A stretch of 41,643 bases of DNA, from positions 1 through 41,643 of the forward strand of contig NZ_FOKK01000009.1 of the NCBI RefSeq assembly GCF_900112005.1, written 5' to 3'. Both the position numbers and the translations under genes were made by a program. Numbering within the stretch: position 1 is the stretch's first letter; each line of letters opens with the position of its first letter. Under the pieces are notes generated by a model, which ran no database searches, was not told where the DNA came from, and worked only from the letters and a program-made list of their open reading frames with translations. This document shows, in pieces, positions 34,804 to 41,643 of this stretch. Source of the DNA: Algoriphagus aquimarinus (GTDB lineage: Bacteria; Bacteroidota; Bacteroidia; Cytophagales; Cyclobacteriaceae).

Positions 34804-36065
34804 TATAATATCTCATTTATTACCTTCTCAGCAGTAGCCTTAATCGCAGGTACTGCCACTGAATTACCAAACTGTTTGTAGGAAGACGCATCTGCTACAG
34901 GAATCACATAGTTATCAGGAAACCCTTGCAGTCTTGCCCATTCTCTAGGCGTCATTTTTCTAATACCTAAGCGGTTTACTTCGCCTTTGATATGAGTAAT
35001 TGGAGTGAAATCTTCCAGCCTGTCGTCATACACGAGATTTCGCTCTCTTCCCATTCCCCCACAAACAACTGCATTGGCAATTCCATCATCAGGAATAATT
35101 TCATATCCAAAGCCATTTCCCTTTCCTTCGTGCCTTGCTTTATGCTCCTTGAGGGTTTTTAGGTATTGGTTAGAAAGGTAATATTTCACAGAAACCACGG
35201 TTTCTTCCTTGACATCTTCAAAAGAAACCACTTTATCCAAAGGCTCAGGATATTCAAATTCAGAAATCCCTAAATCTTTTCTGAATCCTACAATGAAGAT
35301 CCTCTCTCTGTTTTGAGGGACACCAAAATTCTTGGCATTCATTATCTTCGGATCAGGAACGTAATACCCTAGATCTTCTCTAAGTACATTAAGAATAGTA
35401 GCTAACGTCCTTCCCTTATCGTGATTACGGAGACCTTTTACATTCTCCAAAAAGAAAGCTTTAGGTTTTTTTCTCTTAATAATCTCGGCAACATCAAAAA
35501 AGAGTGTTCCTCGAGTGTCTTCGAAACCACCTCTTTTACCTGCAATCGAAAATGCCTGGCAAGGAAATCCTGCACAAAGCACATCAAAGCCATCAGGTAT
35601 AAATCTCTTTGTTTCTTCTTTGGTAATATCTCCAAAAGGCACCTCTCCAAAATTGGCTGCGTACGTTTTCTTTGCCTGCTCATCCCACTCACTGGTAAAA
35701 ACACATTTACCTCCCAAACTCTGCATCGCAAGTCTAAAACCACCTATTCCAGCGAATAGATCAATGAATTTGAATTTTGGTTCTTTTGGTTCAGGAAAAG
35801 GCACTTTATTTTTGAAATCAAAAAGCATGTATTGAAGTGCTTCCTCTGCTACTTCATAGCTGATTTCTTCTTCAGGAAATTTATATTCAAGAGCGTACTT
35901 TACATGCTCGACTGCTCCTTTCTTATAAAACTGTGAGATACCGTTTTTACTATTATGCAAGTAATGGGTAAGGGCTGCTTTCCCATAATCAGAAGGTTCT
36001 ACTACCCGCACTTTGAACTTCTGGCCAAAAACCTCTTCAATTGATATTTTCTCCTTTAACTTCAT
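34803..36065 (-). CDS. DNA (cytosine-5-)-methyltransferase of the HpaII-like RM system
   Basis: The 420 aa contain motif I FIDLFAGIGGFRLA (100-113), IV GFPCQAFSIAG (166-176) with catalytic C169, VI LENVKGL (206-212), VIII QNRERIFIVG, IX RKMTPREWARLQGFPDNY and X QFGNSVAVP. About 98 residues precede motif I (EEVFGQKFKVRVVEPSDYGK...); this N-terminal extension may be a regulatory or DNA-binding region. The enzyme protects host DNA from the nuclease encoded next (1-nt overlap). TATATTTG on the minus strand at 36132-36139 is a possible -7 box upstream. Confidence 0.92.
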   Translation of the reverse strand: MKLKEKISIEEVFGQKFKVRVVEPSDYGKAALTHYLHNSKNGISQFYKKGAVEHVKYALEYKFPEEEISYEVAEEALQYMLFDFKNKVPFPEPKEPKFKFIDLFAGIGGFRLAMQSLGGKCVFTSEWDEQAKKTYAANFGEVPFGDITKEETKRFIPDGFDVLCAGFPCQAFSIAGKRGGFEDTRGTLFFDVAEIIKRKKPKAFFLENVKGLRNHDKGRTLATILNVLREDLGYYVPDPKIMNAKNFGVPQNRERIFIVGFRKDLGISEFEYPEPLDKVVSFEDVKEETVVSVKYYLSNQYLKTLKEHKARHEGKGNGFGYEIIPDDGIANAVVCGGMGRERNLVYDDRLEDFTPITHIKGEVNRLGIRKMTPREWARLQGFPDNYVIPVADASSYKQFGNSVAVPAIKATAEKVINEIL

Positions 36066-36131
36066 TCCTTGGTTTATTGAGCTTAGAGAAGAGATTTCAC
36101 CTCTTCATCTGAATCTTAAAATAAGATAGTC

Positions 36132-36139
36132 CAAATATA
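36132..36139 (-). promoter_or_regulatory. putative -7 box of the HpaII-like RM operon
   Basis: The minus-strand TATATTTG matches TAnnTTTG. It is 66 bp upstream of the methyltransferase ATG. No well-spaced TTG was found (nearest at 27 nt), so this is a weak call. Confidence 0.3.
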
Positions 36140-36209
36140 TCTAATCTCTAATAAGAGTTTCCCATCCAATAAAAGAATAATAGGACATTGTCACGTATTG
36201 TCAATTCAA

Positions 36210-36682
36210 TTATGAATACCTGCTGATTTCATCCAGAACTTTTTTGATACAGGCTCCCAACTCCCCTTTCACCTCAAAATCCCAAAACCTCATTACAGTC
36301 CAGCTCTTTGATTGATAGTAGTCGTTGACTTCCTGATCCCTTTGCATATTGCGCTCAATCTTCGCTATCCAGAATTCACGGTTGGATTTGATGGAGTGTT
36401 TTCTCTCTTCCCAGTTGTAGCCATGCCAGAAGGTGCCATCTACAAAGATGACGAGTTTGTATTTTTTGAGGCTGATATCAGGGTTTCCCAAAAAGAGGCT
36501 TCTTTGGAGTTTTATACCTCACTCCTGCTTGCCATAGCCTTCTTCATGAATTTTTCCGGCTTGGTATCCTTTCCCTTGATCCGGGACATATTAAAAGAGC
36601 GAGCTTTGGTGGTGTAAAAGCCATTTTCCTCCGAGAATTGGGGGATTGCTATTTTGGGGCGTATGTAGGGGGTATTTTTCAA
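36210..36682 (-). pseudogene. frameshifted Vsr mismatch endonuclease (copy A)
   Basis: This is homologous over its length to the intact vsr at 40981-41454. The C-terminal 93 residues are open from an internal ATG at 36491 (KLVIFVDGTFWHGYNW, RFWDFEVKGELGAC). The N-terminal part is readable in another frame (PYIRPKIAIPQFSEENGFYT, then NMSRIKGKDTKPEKFMKKA). Comparison with the intact copy shows a 2-nt loss at about 36530 (GCCATAGCC against GCCATAGAGCC), which breaks the frame. Synonymous differences in the N-terminal part show it was coding until recently. The break lies upstream of the catalytic region, so a short product could still start at 36491, but it would lack the usual N-terminus. Confidence 0.8.
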
Positions 36683-36870
36683 GGGGACAAGGTAGTGGAG
36701 AGAGATATTGTCCTATAGCTTTTGATCGTATTTGGGGATAATAGGTTGTTCATCATTAAAAGTCCCATAGGGACGGACTATAGGTAGCCTCGGGTTTCAA
36801 CCCGAGGTGTGGAATTATTAAATAATCCATGCCCTCGGAGCAGGCAGTTCTTTTGGAAACGAGCGTATGT
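36210..36870. repeat. long direct repeat, copy A
   Basis: The vsr copy plus ~190 bp upstream of it is nearly identical to 40985-41643 at the window end (shared marks: CATCATTAAAAGTCCCATAG, the palindrome CCTCGGGTTTCAACCCGAGG, GGAAACGAGCGTATGT). The window ends inside copy B, so the repeat is at least ~660 bp. Confidence 0.85.
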
Positions 36871-37079
36871 TCCGAGGAATGGAAATGAGAAATGGTTTTT
36901 TAATCAGTTAAAGAACGCAAGTGAAGCTTATTTCCTTAATACTTTTGAGGCCAAAAGTATCCAAAAGCCTTGCTGCAATAATGCTTCCCCCCGCTTACCT
37001 ACCGCCTGGCCCGCTATTGCAACTCTCCACCGCGCCCTAAACGAAAGCGAATCTGCTAATCGATTAATATGTTAAGCTA
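36683..37079. repeat. gene-free stretch with palindromic interspersed repeat
   Basis: It includes the palindrome CCTCGGGTTTCAACCCGAGG at 36788-36807 in a GACTATAGGTAG-palindrome-TGTGGAA context, shared with 41561-41580 and related to 17020-17035. From 36930 to 37040 the minus strand can be read as an open stretch (RWRVAIAGQAVGKRGEALLQ and onward) without a start codon. It looks like part of an interspersed repeat rather than a gene. Confidence 0.5.
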
Positions 37080-37259
37080 CTACTCTATATCATCTGTCAC
37101 TACGAATTCAAATCCACAGGTTGCATCAGGGCATTGATGAATTTGAGTTTGGCTGCTATGGCTTAGGTCTGTGATGATCTCTGTCCTCAGTCCGCATTGT
37201 GGACAGGTGGTAGGTTGGTCAGAGGAAAGGAATTGGTGGGTGAAGATTGAATTTTTCAT
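37080..37259 (-). CDS. small zinc-ribbon protein (59 aa)
   Basis: ATG at 37259, TAG at 37080. The product starts MKNSIFTHQFLSSDQPTTCP and contains CPQCG (19-23) and CPDATCGFEF (43-52), two cysteine knuckles spaced like a zinc ribbon, with an acidic end (TDDIE). No family name is assigned. A truncated homolog at 39458-39517 keeps the start (HQF, SDQPTTCP), which shows this is a real gene repeated as part of the vsr module. The nearest downstream gene on this strand is vsr copy A. Confidence 0.6.
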   Translation of the reverse strand: MKNSIFTHQFLSSDQPTTCPQCGLRTEIITDLSHSSQTQIHQCPDATCGFEFVVTDDIE

Positions 37260-37293
37260 AAAAAATCAAAGTTCTAAATCTTAAGATATTAAA

Positions 37294-37773
37294 TCATAAA
37301 TCGAGCAGACCAAATGCTTCGTGATGCGGTATGGACAAGTCCAGAAAATCAAAATTTAATTCACTCTTTGCTCTTAATAAATGGTAGATTTTAGCGCTTT
37401 CCGTATCGGAAGACAAATACCTGCAAATGGGATTTTCCACTTCAGCTTGGGCGAAAAGCTTAGTGTCATTGGGAATTATAGTCCTACTTAGTAAATCCAG
37501 TTTTCCTTTGTTGGCAAACACCGTATTTGCCAGTTCTCCTGCCTTTTGAGCATGGTTAAGATTGTAAGGTAAAATTTTCAACTGCTTTAAGGGGAGTTGG
37601 TCTAGCTTACCCCGGACACAATATTCACCAGCTGCAATTGTACTTAAAAACATCACTTGGTCATTCTCCAAAAAATATCGATAATAGCCCTTAGCATTCA
37701 AATGCAAGGGGTCCAGAGGATCCAATAGCCTTATAAAGAAACTTGTATCCAAGAGAACTCCCTTATCACTCAT
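37294..37773 (-). CDS. PIN-domain protein
   Basis: The 159 aa show the PIN fold pattern: GVLLDTSFFIRLLDP with D9, STIAAGEYCVRG with E50, PNDTKLFAQAE with D103, and NFDFLDLSIPHHEA with D142/D145. These acidic residues fit a Mg2+-dependent ribonuclease, as in VapC-like toxins. The start overlaps the upstream gene by 8 bp, so the two form a coupled pair. The partner is larger than usual antitoxins, so this may be a different two-gene system. Confidence 0.7.
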   Translation of the reverse strand: MSDKGVLLDTSFFIRLLDPLDPLHLNAKGYYRYFLENDQVMFLSTIAAGEYCVRGKLDQLPLKQLKILPYNLNHAQKAGELANTVFANKGKLDLLSRTIIPNDTKLFAQAEVENPICRYLSSDTESAKIYHLLRAKSELNFDFLDLSIPHHEAFGLLDL

Positions 37774-38545
37774 ATCCCCCTCTGATTTCTCTGAGCCAAC
37801 TTTCCTTTTCTGGAATGTTTGACCAGCTGTTTTCTGCTTTGGCTATCAAATCATTGAGATAAGATTCATCGTATTTGGGATCATACCCAGATAGTTCAAT
37901 AAACTTTAACGAGGATAAATCAATTTCACCCGTTTGGGAATTTTGTCGTCCTATTGCCCGTACCCCAAATGATTTATACAATAGATTGGATTCATATTGC
38001 TTCAAAAAACTAATAGGAGTTTGGATTCTTATTGTCCCTAATTCCTCAGTCAATAGGTGCATATTAGCCCTATCCTTTCCTCCAGCATTAGTTACTTTAC
38101 CATAAAAGTAAAATTCAGCATCAGCCCAAATAGCCTCTGATCTTTTGAATTGAGTTTCTTTGTTGATATTCAACTTATTACTTTGCTCCAGTGAAGTACC
38201 TACCTCCAATGAATAATCATACTTGACTGCCACTTCCTGAAAAGCCTCAAATGCCTTGGCAGTATTCAAATCTAAAAAATCTAGCTTATTAGTCCTTTCG
38301 ATTTCACCCAACACCGCGTTAAAACCTATAATATACTGCAGCGAAGTCCTGAACAAATGTCTGACAGAGCCTTCTTGCATCTCATAGGTGATGGCAGGTC
38401 TGTCTCTCTTATCTAATGGAAAAAGAAGATTCTCTACGTTACCAATGATTTCTATCAGTTCGCGGATATCATAGTTATCTGGAGTAAGGGGTTTGTTCCC
38501 TTTCTTTCCATTCACTTTTATCTCCAAAAACCCCGTGTTCTGCAT
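37766..38545 (-). CDS. conserved partner of the PIN-domain protein
   Basis: In this 259-aa protein the middle block (IWADAEFYFYGKVTNAGGKD then RANMHLLTEELGTIRIQTP) and the C-terminal block (YKSFGVRAIGRQNSQTGEID) belong to a conserved family that I recall next to PIN-domain genes. No catalytic motif is seen. The first half contains RPAITYEMQEGSVRHLFRTS. A role as antitoxin or adaptor of the PIN nuclease is inferred from the 8-bp overlap only. No DNA-binding motif is evident. Confidence 0.6.
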   Translation of the reverse strand: MQNTGFLEIKVNGKKGNKPLTPDNYDIRELIEIIGNVENLLFPLDKRDRPAITYEMQEGSVRHLFRTSLQYIIGFNAVLGEIERTNKLDFLDLNTAKAFEAFQEVAVKYDYSLEVGTSLEQSNKLNINKETQFKRSEAIWADAEFYFYGKVTNAGGKDRANMHLLTEELGTIRIQTPISFLKQYESNLLYKSFGVRAIGRQNSQTGEIDLSSLKFIELSGYDPKYDESYLNDLIAKAENSWSNIPEKESWLREIRGGYE

Positions 38546-38671
38546 ACTCCAAATCTAACGAAAAATAGAATTAAATGGATAGGGTCAGTAATTTGTATAG
38601 GACTATACCTGTCTAATATGCGTTTTCAAATTACAAATACACTTATTGACCCTAACCTATTCCATTATCAA

Positions 38672-39013
38672 TTAATCATTCTTTAAAGGACTTTCAGAAA
38701 ACATCTTGATAAACTGCTGGCAGTCCTGCTTTAACTCATTAACAAGTTTATCCCGCAATATCTTAATACTGGAAATAGTGCTCATATCGTACTTTTCAGC
38801 TAATTCTACTCCATTTTTAGCCATAGTAGCTCCAGTACATTTATCCAAAAACTGTTTGGGTGCCAGATTCAGAGTGTCTGATTTAGATGTCTCTTTAAGA
38901 CACACACATAGATCCTTTGCTGTTTTCTTTAGAATATCCTGCGCCATGGATGGTGGCAGGTGAAAAAAGCAGAATAGCATCATAACTGTGATGCTCTTGT
39001 ATATTTTAATCAT
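38672..39013 (-). CDS. small exported protein
   Basis: A signal peptide (MIKIYKSITVMMLFCFFHLP, ending at SMAQ, residue 25) is followed by a helical mature domain with CVCL, DKCTG and DCQQ cysteines (four in all). The pattern resembles small secreted Bacteroidota proteins of unknown function. It is a single gene with about 130 bp to the PIN-partner gene downstream. Confidence 0.65.
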   Translation of the reverse strand: MIKIYKSITVMMLFCFFHLPPSMAQDILKKTAKDLCVCLKETSKSDTLNLAPKQFLDKCTGATMAKNGVELAEKYDMSTISSIKILRDKLVNELKQDCQQFIKMFSESPLKND

Positions 39014-39076
39014 AAAGTTTAATGAAAACTGACTTAAAATTTAATTTAAAAATCCCATTTATACACTATAGGGATT

Positions 39077-39126
39077 TGGCTAAAGCCCCATTTAGGATAT
39101 TACTCCTTTAGGAATGGGCTGAAGCC
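39077..39126. repeat. short inverted repeat (GGCTAAAGCC... type)
   Basis: GGCTAAAGCCCCATT (from about 39079) is an imperfect inverted repeat of AATGGGCTGAAGCC (ending about 39126). A GGCTAAAGCC/GGCTGAAGCC element of this kind is a common extragenic repeat. No gene lies between 39014 and 39190. Confidence 0.5.
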
Positions 39127-39189
39127 GCATTCCTATTGATGGGAAGGTTCAAAATAACTTGTATTCGTCGAAATGAGCTAACACTCTAC

Positions 39190-39455
39190 TTAAACTAGTA
39201 CCGAGTTCCCCTTCACCTCAAAATCCCAAAACCTCATAATTGTCCAATCTTTTGACTGATAGTAGGAATTGACTTCCTGATCACGTTGCATATTTCGTTC
39301 GATCTTCGCTTTCCAGAATTCCCGATTGCATTCTTCCGATTACCCCAATCATAGCCATGCCAGAAGGTGCCGTCTACAAAGATGACGAGTTTGTACATTT
39401 TGAGACTGATATCAGGCTTGCCGTAGAGAGGCTTCTTTGGAGTTTTATACCTCAC
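39190..39455 (-). pseudogene. decayed Vsr fragment (copy C)
   Basis: This is the middle of vsr: RYKTPKKPLYGKPDISLKMY, VIFVDGTFWHGYDW, then a 10-nt deletion near 39325 (relative to the intact gene) that breaks the frame, then the reading (NMQRDQEVNSYY-like, RFWDFEVKG). Both ends are missing. At about 39456 it joins directly to the start of a zinc-ribbon gene, so a deletion has removed the vsr N-terminus and the intervening repeat. Confidence 0.75.
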
Positions 39456-39456
39456 T

Positions 39457-39517
39457 CGGGACAGGTGGTGGGTTGGTCTGAGAACAGGAATTGGTGGTTG
39501 TAGGTAGTTGGATTCAT
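39457..39517 (-). pseudogene. 5' fragment of a zinc-ribbon gene
   Basis: ATG at 39517 reads MNPTTYNHQFLFSDQPTTCP and then stops after one codon. It matches the first 20 codons of the gene at 37080-37259 and is then fused to vsr sequence. It is the second half of the deletion junction with vsr copy C. Confidence 0.65.
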
Positions 39518-39625
39518 GAAGGTCAAAAATATGAAATCTATCACTGTTTGACTTTTAATATTATTTCTCAAACATAATTGTTAATTACTTTTTCTTTTAG
39601 GCCAATGCAACCACATAATCTAAAC

Positions 39626-39654
39626 TTGCGTAATAAATATTAGTAGTATATTTG
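39626..39654 (+). promoter_or_regulatory. promoter of a putative small RNA
   Basis: TTG at 39626-39628, an 18-nt spacer, then TATATTTG at 39647-39654, an exact TAnnTTTG box. Predicted start near 39661. Confidence 0.6.
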
Positions 39655-39660
39655 AAAAAC

Positions 39661-39723
39661 ATTTGGACCGGGGTGTCCCCGATCGGCAAGGAGCTCAGCG
39701 TAAGTTGGGCTCTTTGTTTTTTT
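39661..39723 (+). ncRNA. putative small RNA (~60 nt) with terminator
   Basis: It follows a good promoter and contains two hairpins: CGGGG-TGT-CCCCG (39669-39681), and GAGCTCA (39691-39697) with TGGGCTC (39706-39712, one G-U pair) followed by a T-rich tail (39713-39723). No ORF fits. The tail abuts the stop codon of the convergent DUF3800 gene, whose 3' end it could touch by read-through. No known RNA family is recognised. Confidence 0.55.
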
Positions 39724-40456
39724 AAGGATAAATTTTAAGTCCATATACTTTTCCATTTTGCCGATAAAACTTAGGGTATATTAAATCAAAAGCAGGGTTT
39801 GCTCTATTTGGCTCAATAACATACCTCGCAGATGGGTATGCAGCCAAATCGGCCAACTGAAGACCATTAATATTCTCCTTTTTGGATTTAAAAGAGATGC
39901 GAACTCCATAGGCTTTAAGCCTCTCTTCCGAAACATATCCTGTTCCTCTGGACAGCAGACGCTGAAAATGTTCTTCCAATCGTTTGTCTTCCTTTTTTCC
40001 TCGTTTCTCAATAATGATTTCCAATTCAATATTCTTCATCTCTAAACTATCCAGGTAAAAGACCGAGCGCTCAATGATAAAAGAAAGTGCCATTTCATAC
40101 ACATCGTTTGAGAGTTTACCAAACCTTTGAATATATTCTATCTTTCGAATTGCAGAAGCGATGAGCGTGTAGGGTTGTTCAACAATTACCTTGTTTAGCT
40201 TTTCGTAAAACCACTTTTTCTTTTCTAGATCAAAGAGAATAGCAAATTCCTTATCACACTTTCGGATATCCCTACTATGAAAAATCACTTCCTTCTGTCC
40301 CCAAAGTGTAGATTTAATGATATTAAATTTCTCTCGTATTTGATGGTAATCTACCTCGGAAACTAACACTCCACAGAGAAGAAATACTGGGAAATCAGGA
40401 TTTAGGCTAGTCAAGCCATGATCTCCACTTTCATCTATAAAGAGGTAATGTTTCAT
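39722..40456 (-). CDS. DUF3800 domain protein
   Basis: The 244 aa begin with MKHYLFIDESGDHG (D8, E9, D12). A middle VIFHSRDI (57-64), the acidic segment EKRGKKED (150-157) and the terminal NGLQLADLAAY (197-207) are the family marks. DUF3800 proteins have an RNase H/DEDD-like arrangement of acidic residues and occur near defence and mobile genes; the activity is unproven. It appears complete and monocistronic. Confidence 0.85.
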   Translation of the reverse strand: MKHYLFIDESGDHGLTSLNPDFPVFLLCGVLVSEVDYHQIREKFNIIKSTLWGQKEVIFHSRDIRKCDKEFAILFDLEKKKWFYEKLNKVIVEQPYTLIASAIRKIEYIQRFGKLSNDVYEMALSFIIERSVFYLDSLEMKNIELEIIIEKRGKKEDKRLEEHFQRLLSRGTGYVSEERLKAYGVRISFKSKKENINGLQLADLAAYPSARYVIEPNRANPAFDLIYPKFYRQNGKVYGLKIYP

Positions 40457-40980
40457 ATGATTATAATTAGTCTTTTAAAGGCCATATTCCATCCTGGCTA
40501 ACGGCAGTATGACAGGGAATCTTGCATTAATGAAAATCATCTCATTGTGTGACTCTTGAGTCATGCTCGATTTCATTCTATCTCAAACTACTTAGAAATA
40601 AAAGCACCTTCTGATTCAAAAGTTGGATATGTTTCTGTGTAGAAATAGGTGGTTTTTCGTTTTTCATTTTAAAAAGATAAAGTTTAGGCAAAAAAAAGCC
40701 CTGCAAGATGCGCATGTGAACAGAGGCGTGCAGGGGATTGTTGCATTAAACATAGTGATTTTCATACTGTTAGCCTAATATTTTACCCTTTTTTGATTCT
40801 AAAAATTACTAGGTTTAAATGATAAACCTGTTCAACATTTAAGACCCAGAATGACTTTTGCAAACAATTCTATTTTAACCATTTTGTGCCAATGGCTATA
40901 AATTTGTTCTTAGGCTATATCTGGTGTTGTTCCCTTGTTGCTCCTATCAGCTTGATTAGGATGGAAACTGCCTTATCAAT
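40457..40980. other. 524-bp gene-free stretch
   Basis: No convincing ORF on either strand. It contains a terminator-like hairpin at 40693-40737 and otherwise AT-rich DNA. Confidence 0.5.
40689..40737 (-). terminator. terminator-like hairpin (minus strand)
   Basis: GCCCTGCA (about 40698) pairs with TGCAGGGG (about 40732). On the minus strand the stem is followed by eight T residues (complement of AAAAAAAA at 40690-40697). The loop is long (23 nt). It may end the vsr transcript, 245 bp beyond its stop codon, or a small RNA in the gap. Confidence 0.5.
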
Positions 40981-41454
40981 TTATAAAATGAAATCCAATT
41001 GATCCAATATCCTTTTGATACATGCGCCCAACTCCACTTTCACCTCAAAATCCCAAAACCTTAATACTGTCCAACCTTTTGATTGATAGAAGTCATTTAC
41101 TTCCTTATCCCGCTCCATATTCCGTTCGATCTTCGCTATCCAGAATTCACGGTTGGATTTGATTGCATTCTTCCGATTACCCCAATCGTAACCATGCCAG
41201 AAGGTGCCATCTACAAAGATGACGAGTTTGTGTTTTTTGAGACTGATATCAGGTTTCCCAAATAGAGGCTTCTTTGGAGTTTTATACCTCACTCCTGCTT
41301 GCCATAGAGCCTTCTTCATGAGTTTTTCCGGCTTGGTGTTTTTAGCTTTTATCCTCGACATGTTGTAGGACCTGATCTTGGTAGTGTAGAAGCCGTTTTC
41401 CTCAGAGAATTGGGGGATTGCTGTTTTGGGTCTTATGTAGGGTTTATTTTTCAA
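40981..41454 (-). CDS. vsr: Vsr-type DNA mismatch (very short patch) endonuclease, intact copy
   Basis: The 157 aa contain the family blocks RSYNMSRIKAKNTKPEKLMK, RYKTPKKPLFGKPDI, VIFVDGTFWHGYDW (catalytic Asp in VDG, His in WHG), FWIAKIERNMERD and RFWDFEV. Vsr nicks at T:G mismatches that arise when 5-methylcytosine deaminates, and so accompanies cytosine methyltransferases such as the two in this window. The start is TTG at 41454: the N-terminal PYIRPKTAIPQFSEENGFYT is also coded, with synonymous changes, in pseudogene copy A, so the longer protein is the real one. The ATG at 41361 is too short. Confidence 0.85.
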   Translation of the reverse strand: MKNKPYIRPKTAIPQFSEENGFYTTKIRSYNMSRIKAKNTKPEKLMKKALWQAGVRYKTPKKPLFGKPDISLKKHKLVIFVDGTFWHGYDWGNRKNAIKSNREFWIAKIERNMERDKEVNDFYQSKGWTVLRFWDFEVKVELGACIKRILDQLDFIL

Positions 41455-41643
41455 GGGGTTAAGGTAGTGGAGAGATCAGTTGCCTTATAGTTTTTGATCG
41501 TAATTGAGGGGTAATAGGTTGTCCATCATTAAAAGTCCCATAGGCACGGACTATAGGTAGCCTCGGGTTTCAACCCGAGGTGTGGAATTATTTAATATGC
41601 CATGCCCTCGGAGCAGGCAGTTCTTTTGGAAACGAGCGTATGT
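40985..41643. repeat. long direct repeat, copy B (cut by window end)
   Basis: Near-identical to 36210-36870, including the palindrome CCTCGGGTTTCAACCCGAGG at 41561-41580. The shared similarity still runs at the last base, so the repeat continues outside. No gene is seen in 41455-41643. Confidence 0.85.

Noticed and set aside
36312..36617. Plus-strand ORF over vsr copy A
   Set aside because: It is the mirror of the vsr coding sequence (the same appears at 41083-41265 over the intact vsr); no independent coding evidence.
36809..37075. 88-residue plus-strand ORF
   Set aside because: It runs through interspersed repeat DNA; the composition is atypical and no start signal is seen.
1..41643. tRNA or rRNA genes
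   Set aside because: No cloverleaf-type segment with a T-loop GTTCGAATC-like core or rRNA signature was seen on either strand.

Overview
The window looks like a chromosomal stretch from a member of the Bacteroidota, most likely a Cyclobacteriaceae/Algoriphagus-type bacterium. The evidence is a SusC/SusD pair, DUF6266- and DUF6520-type proteins, LytTR regulators paired with short PF06580 histidine kinases, genes without clear Shine-Dalgarno sites, and several matches to the Bacteroidota promoter consensus (TTG, about 19 nt, TAnnTTTG). Family names come from reading the translations; no database search was possible.

Layout. 0-4 kb: an inverted-repeat element, then the core gene smc. 4.2-6.3 kb: a truncated KilA-N gene facing a compact minus-strand cassette of small phage-like genes (a conserved Bacteroidota family, DUF5675-like, coiled-coil membrane protein, small membrane protein). 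6.5-6.75 kb: a nested palindromic MITE-like element. 6.9-13 kb: three unknown genes, a LytTR two-component system, and a divergent 833-aa envelope protein. 13-17.7 kb: a DUF6266 gene, a small operon of a Crp/Fnr-like regulator, a class I terpene synthase and a tiny putative DNA-binding protein, then a MauE-like redox membrane protein, palindromic interspersed repeats and a small exported two-cysteine protein. 17.8-24.1 kb: an operon of TlpA-like thioredoxin, SusC and SusD.

From about 24.9 kb to the end the window is a defence-type island. It starts with two tandem HTH paralogs. An overlapping minus-strand operon follows: cytosine-5 DNA methyltransferase, a large protein with two GHKL ATPase modules (MORC/Hsp90-like at the N-terminus, histidine-kinase-like at the C-terminus), and a receiver-domain protein with an unknown C-terminal half. 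No restriction nuclease is visible there. This is the best candidate for an undescribed system: DNA methylation wired to a two-component-like relay. After it come a 36-codon ORF inside a structured transcript, a DUF2971 protein, an orphan Cas2-like protein, a HEPN/AbiU2-like protein, a HpaII-type restriction-modification pair, a PIN-domain protein with a conserved partner, a DUF3800 protein, a probable small RNA, and three copies of a Vsr mismatch endonuclease (one intact, two decayed). The Vsr copies lie in a repeated module that also carries a zinc-ribbon ORF and a palindromic repeat. The last ~660 bases of the window repeat 36210-36870.

How the genes may work together. The HpaII-like nuclease and its methyltransferase form a classical RM pair; Vsr would repair T:G mismatches from deaminated 5-methylcytosine. 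The terpene synthase operon probably makes one terpene under its own regulator. The SusCD/TlpA genes, with the nearby MauE-like and two-cysteine proteins, suggest an envelope uptake system linked to thiol chemistry; that link is inference.
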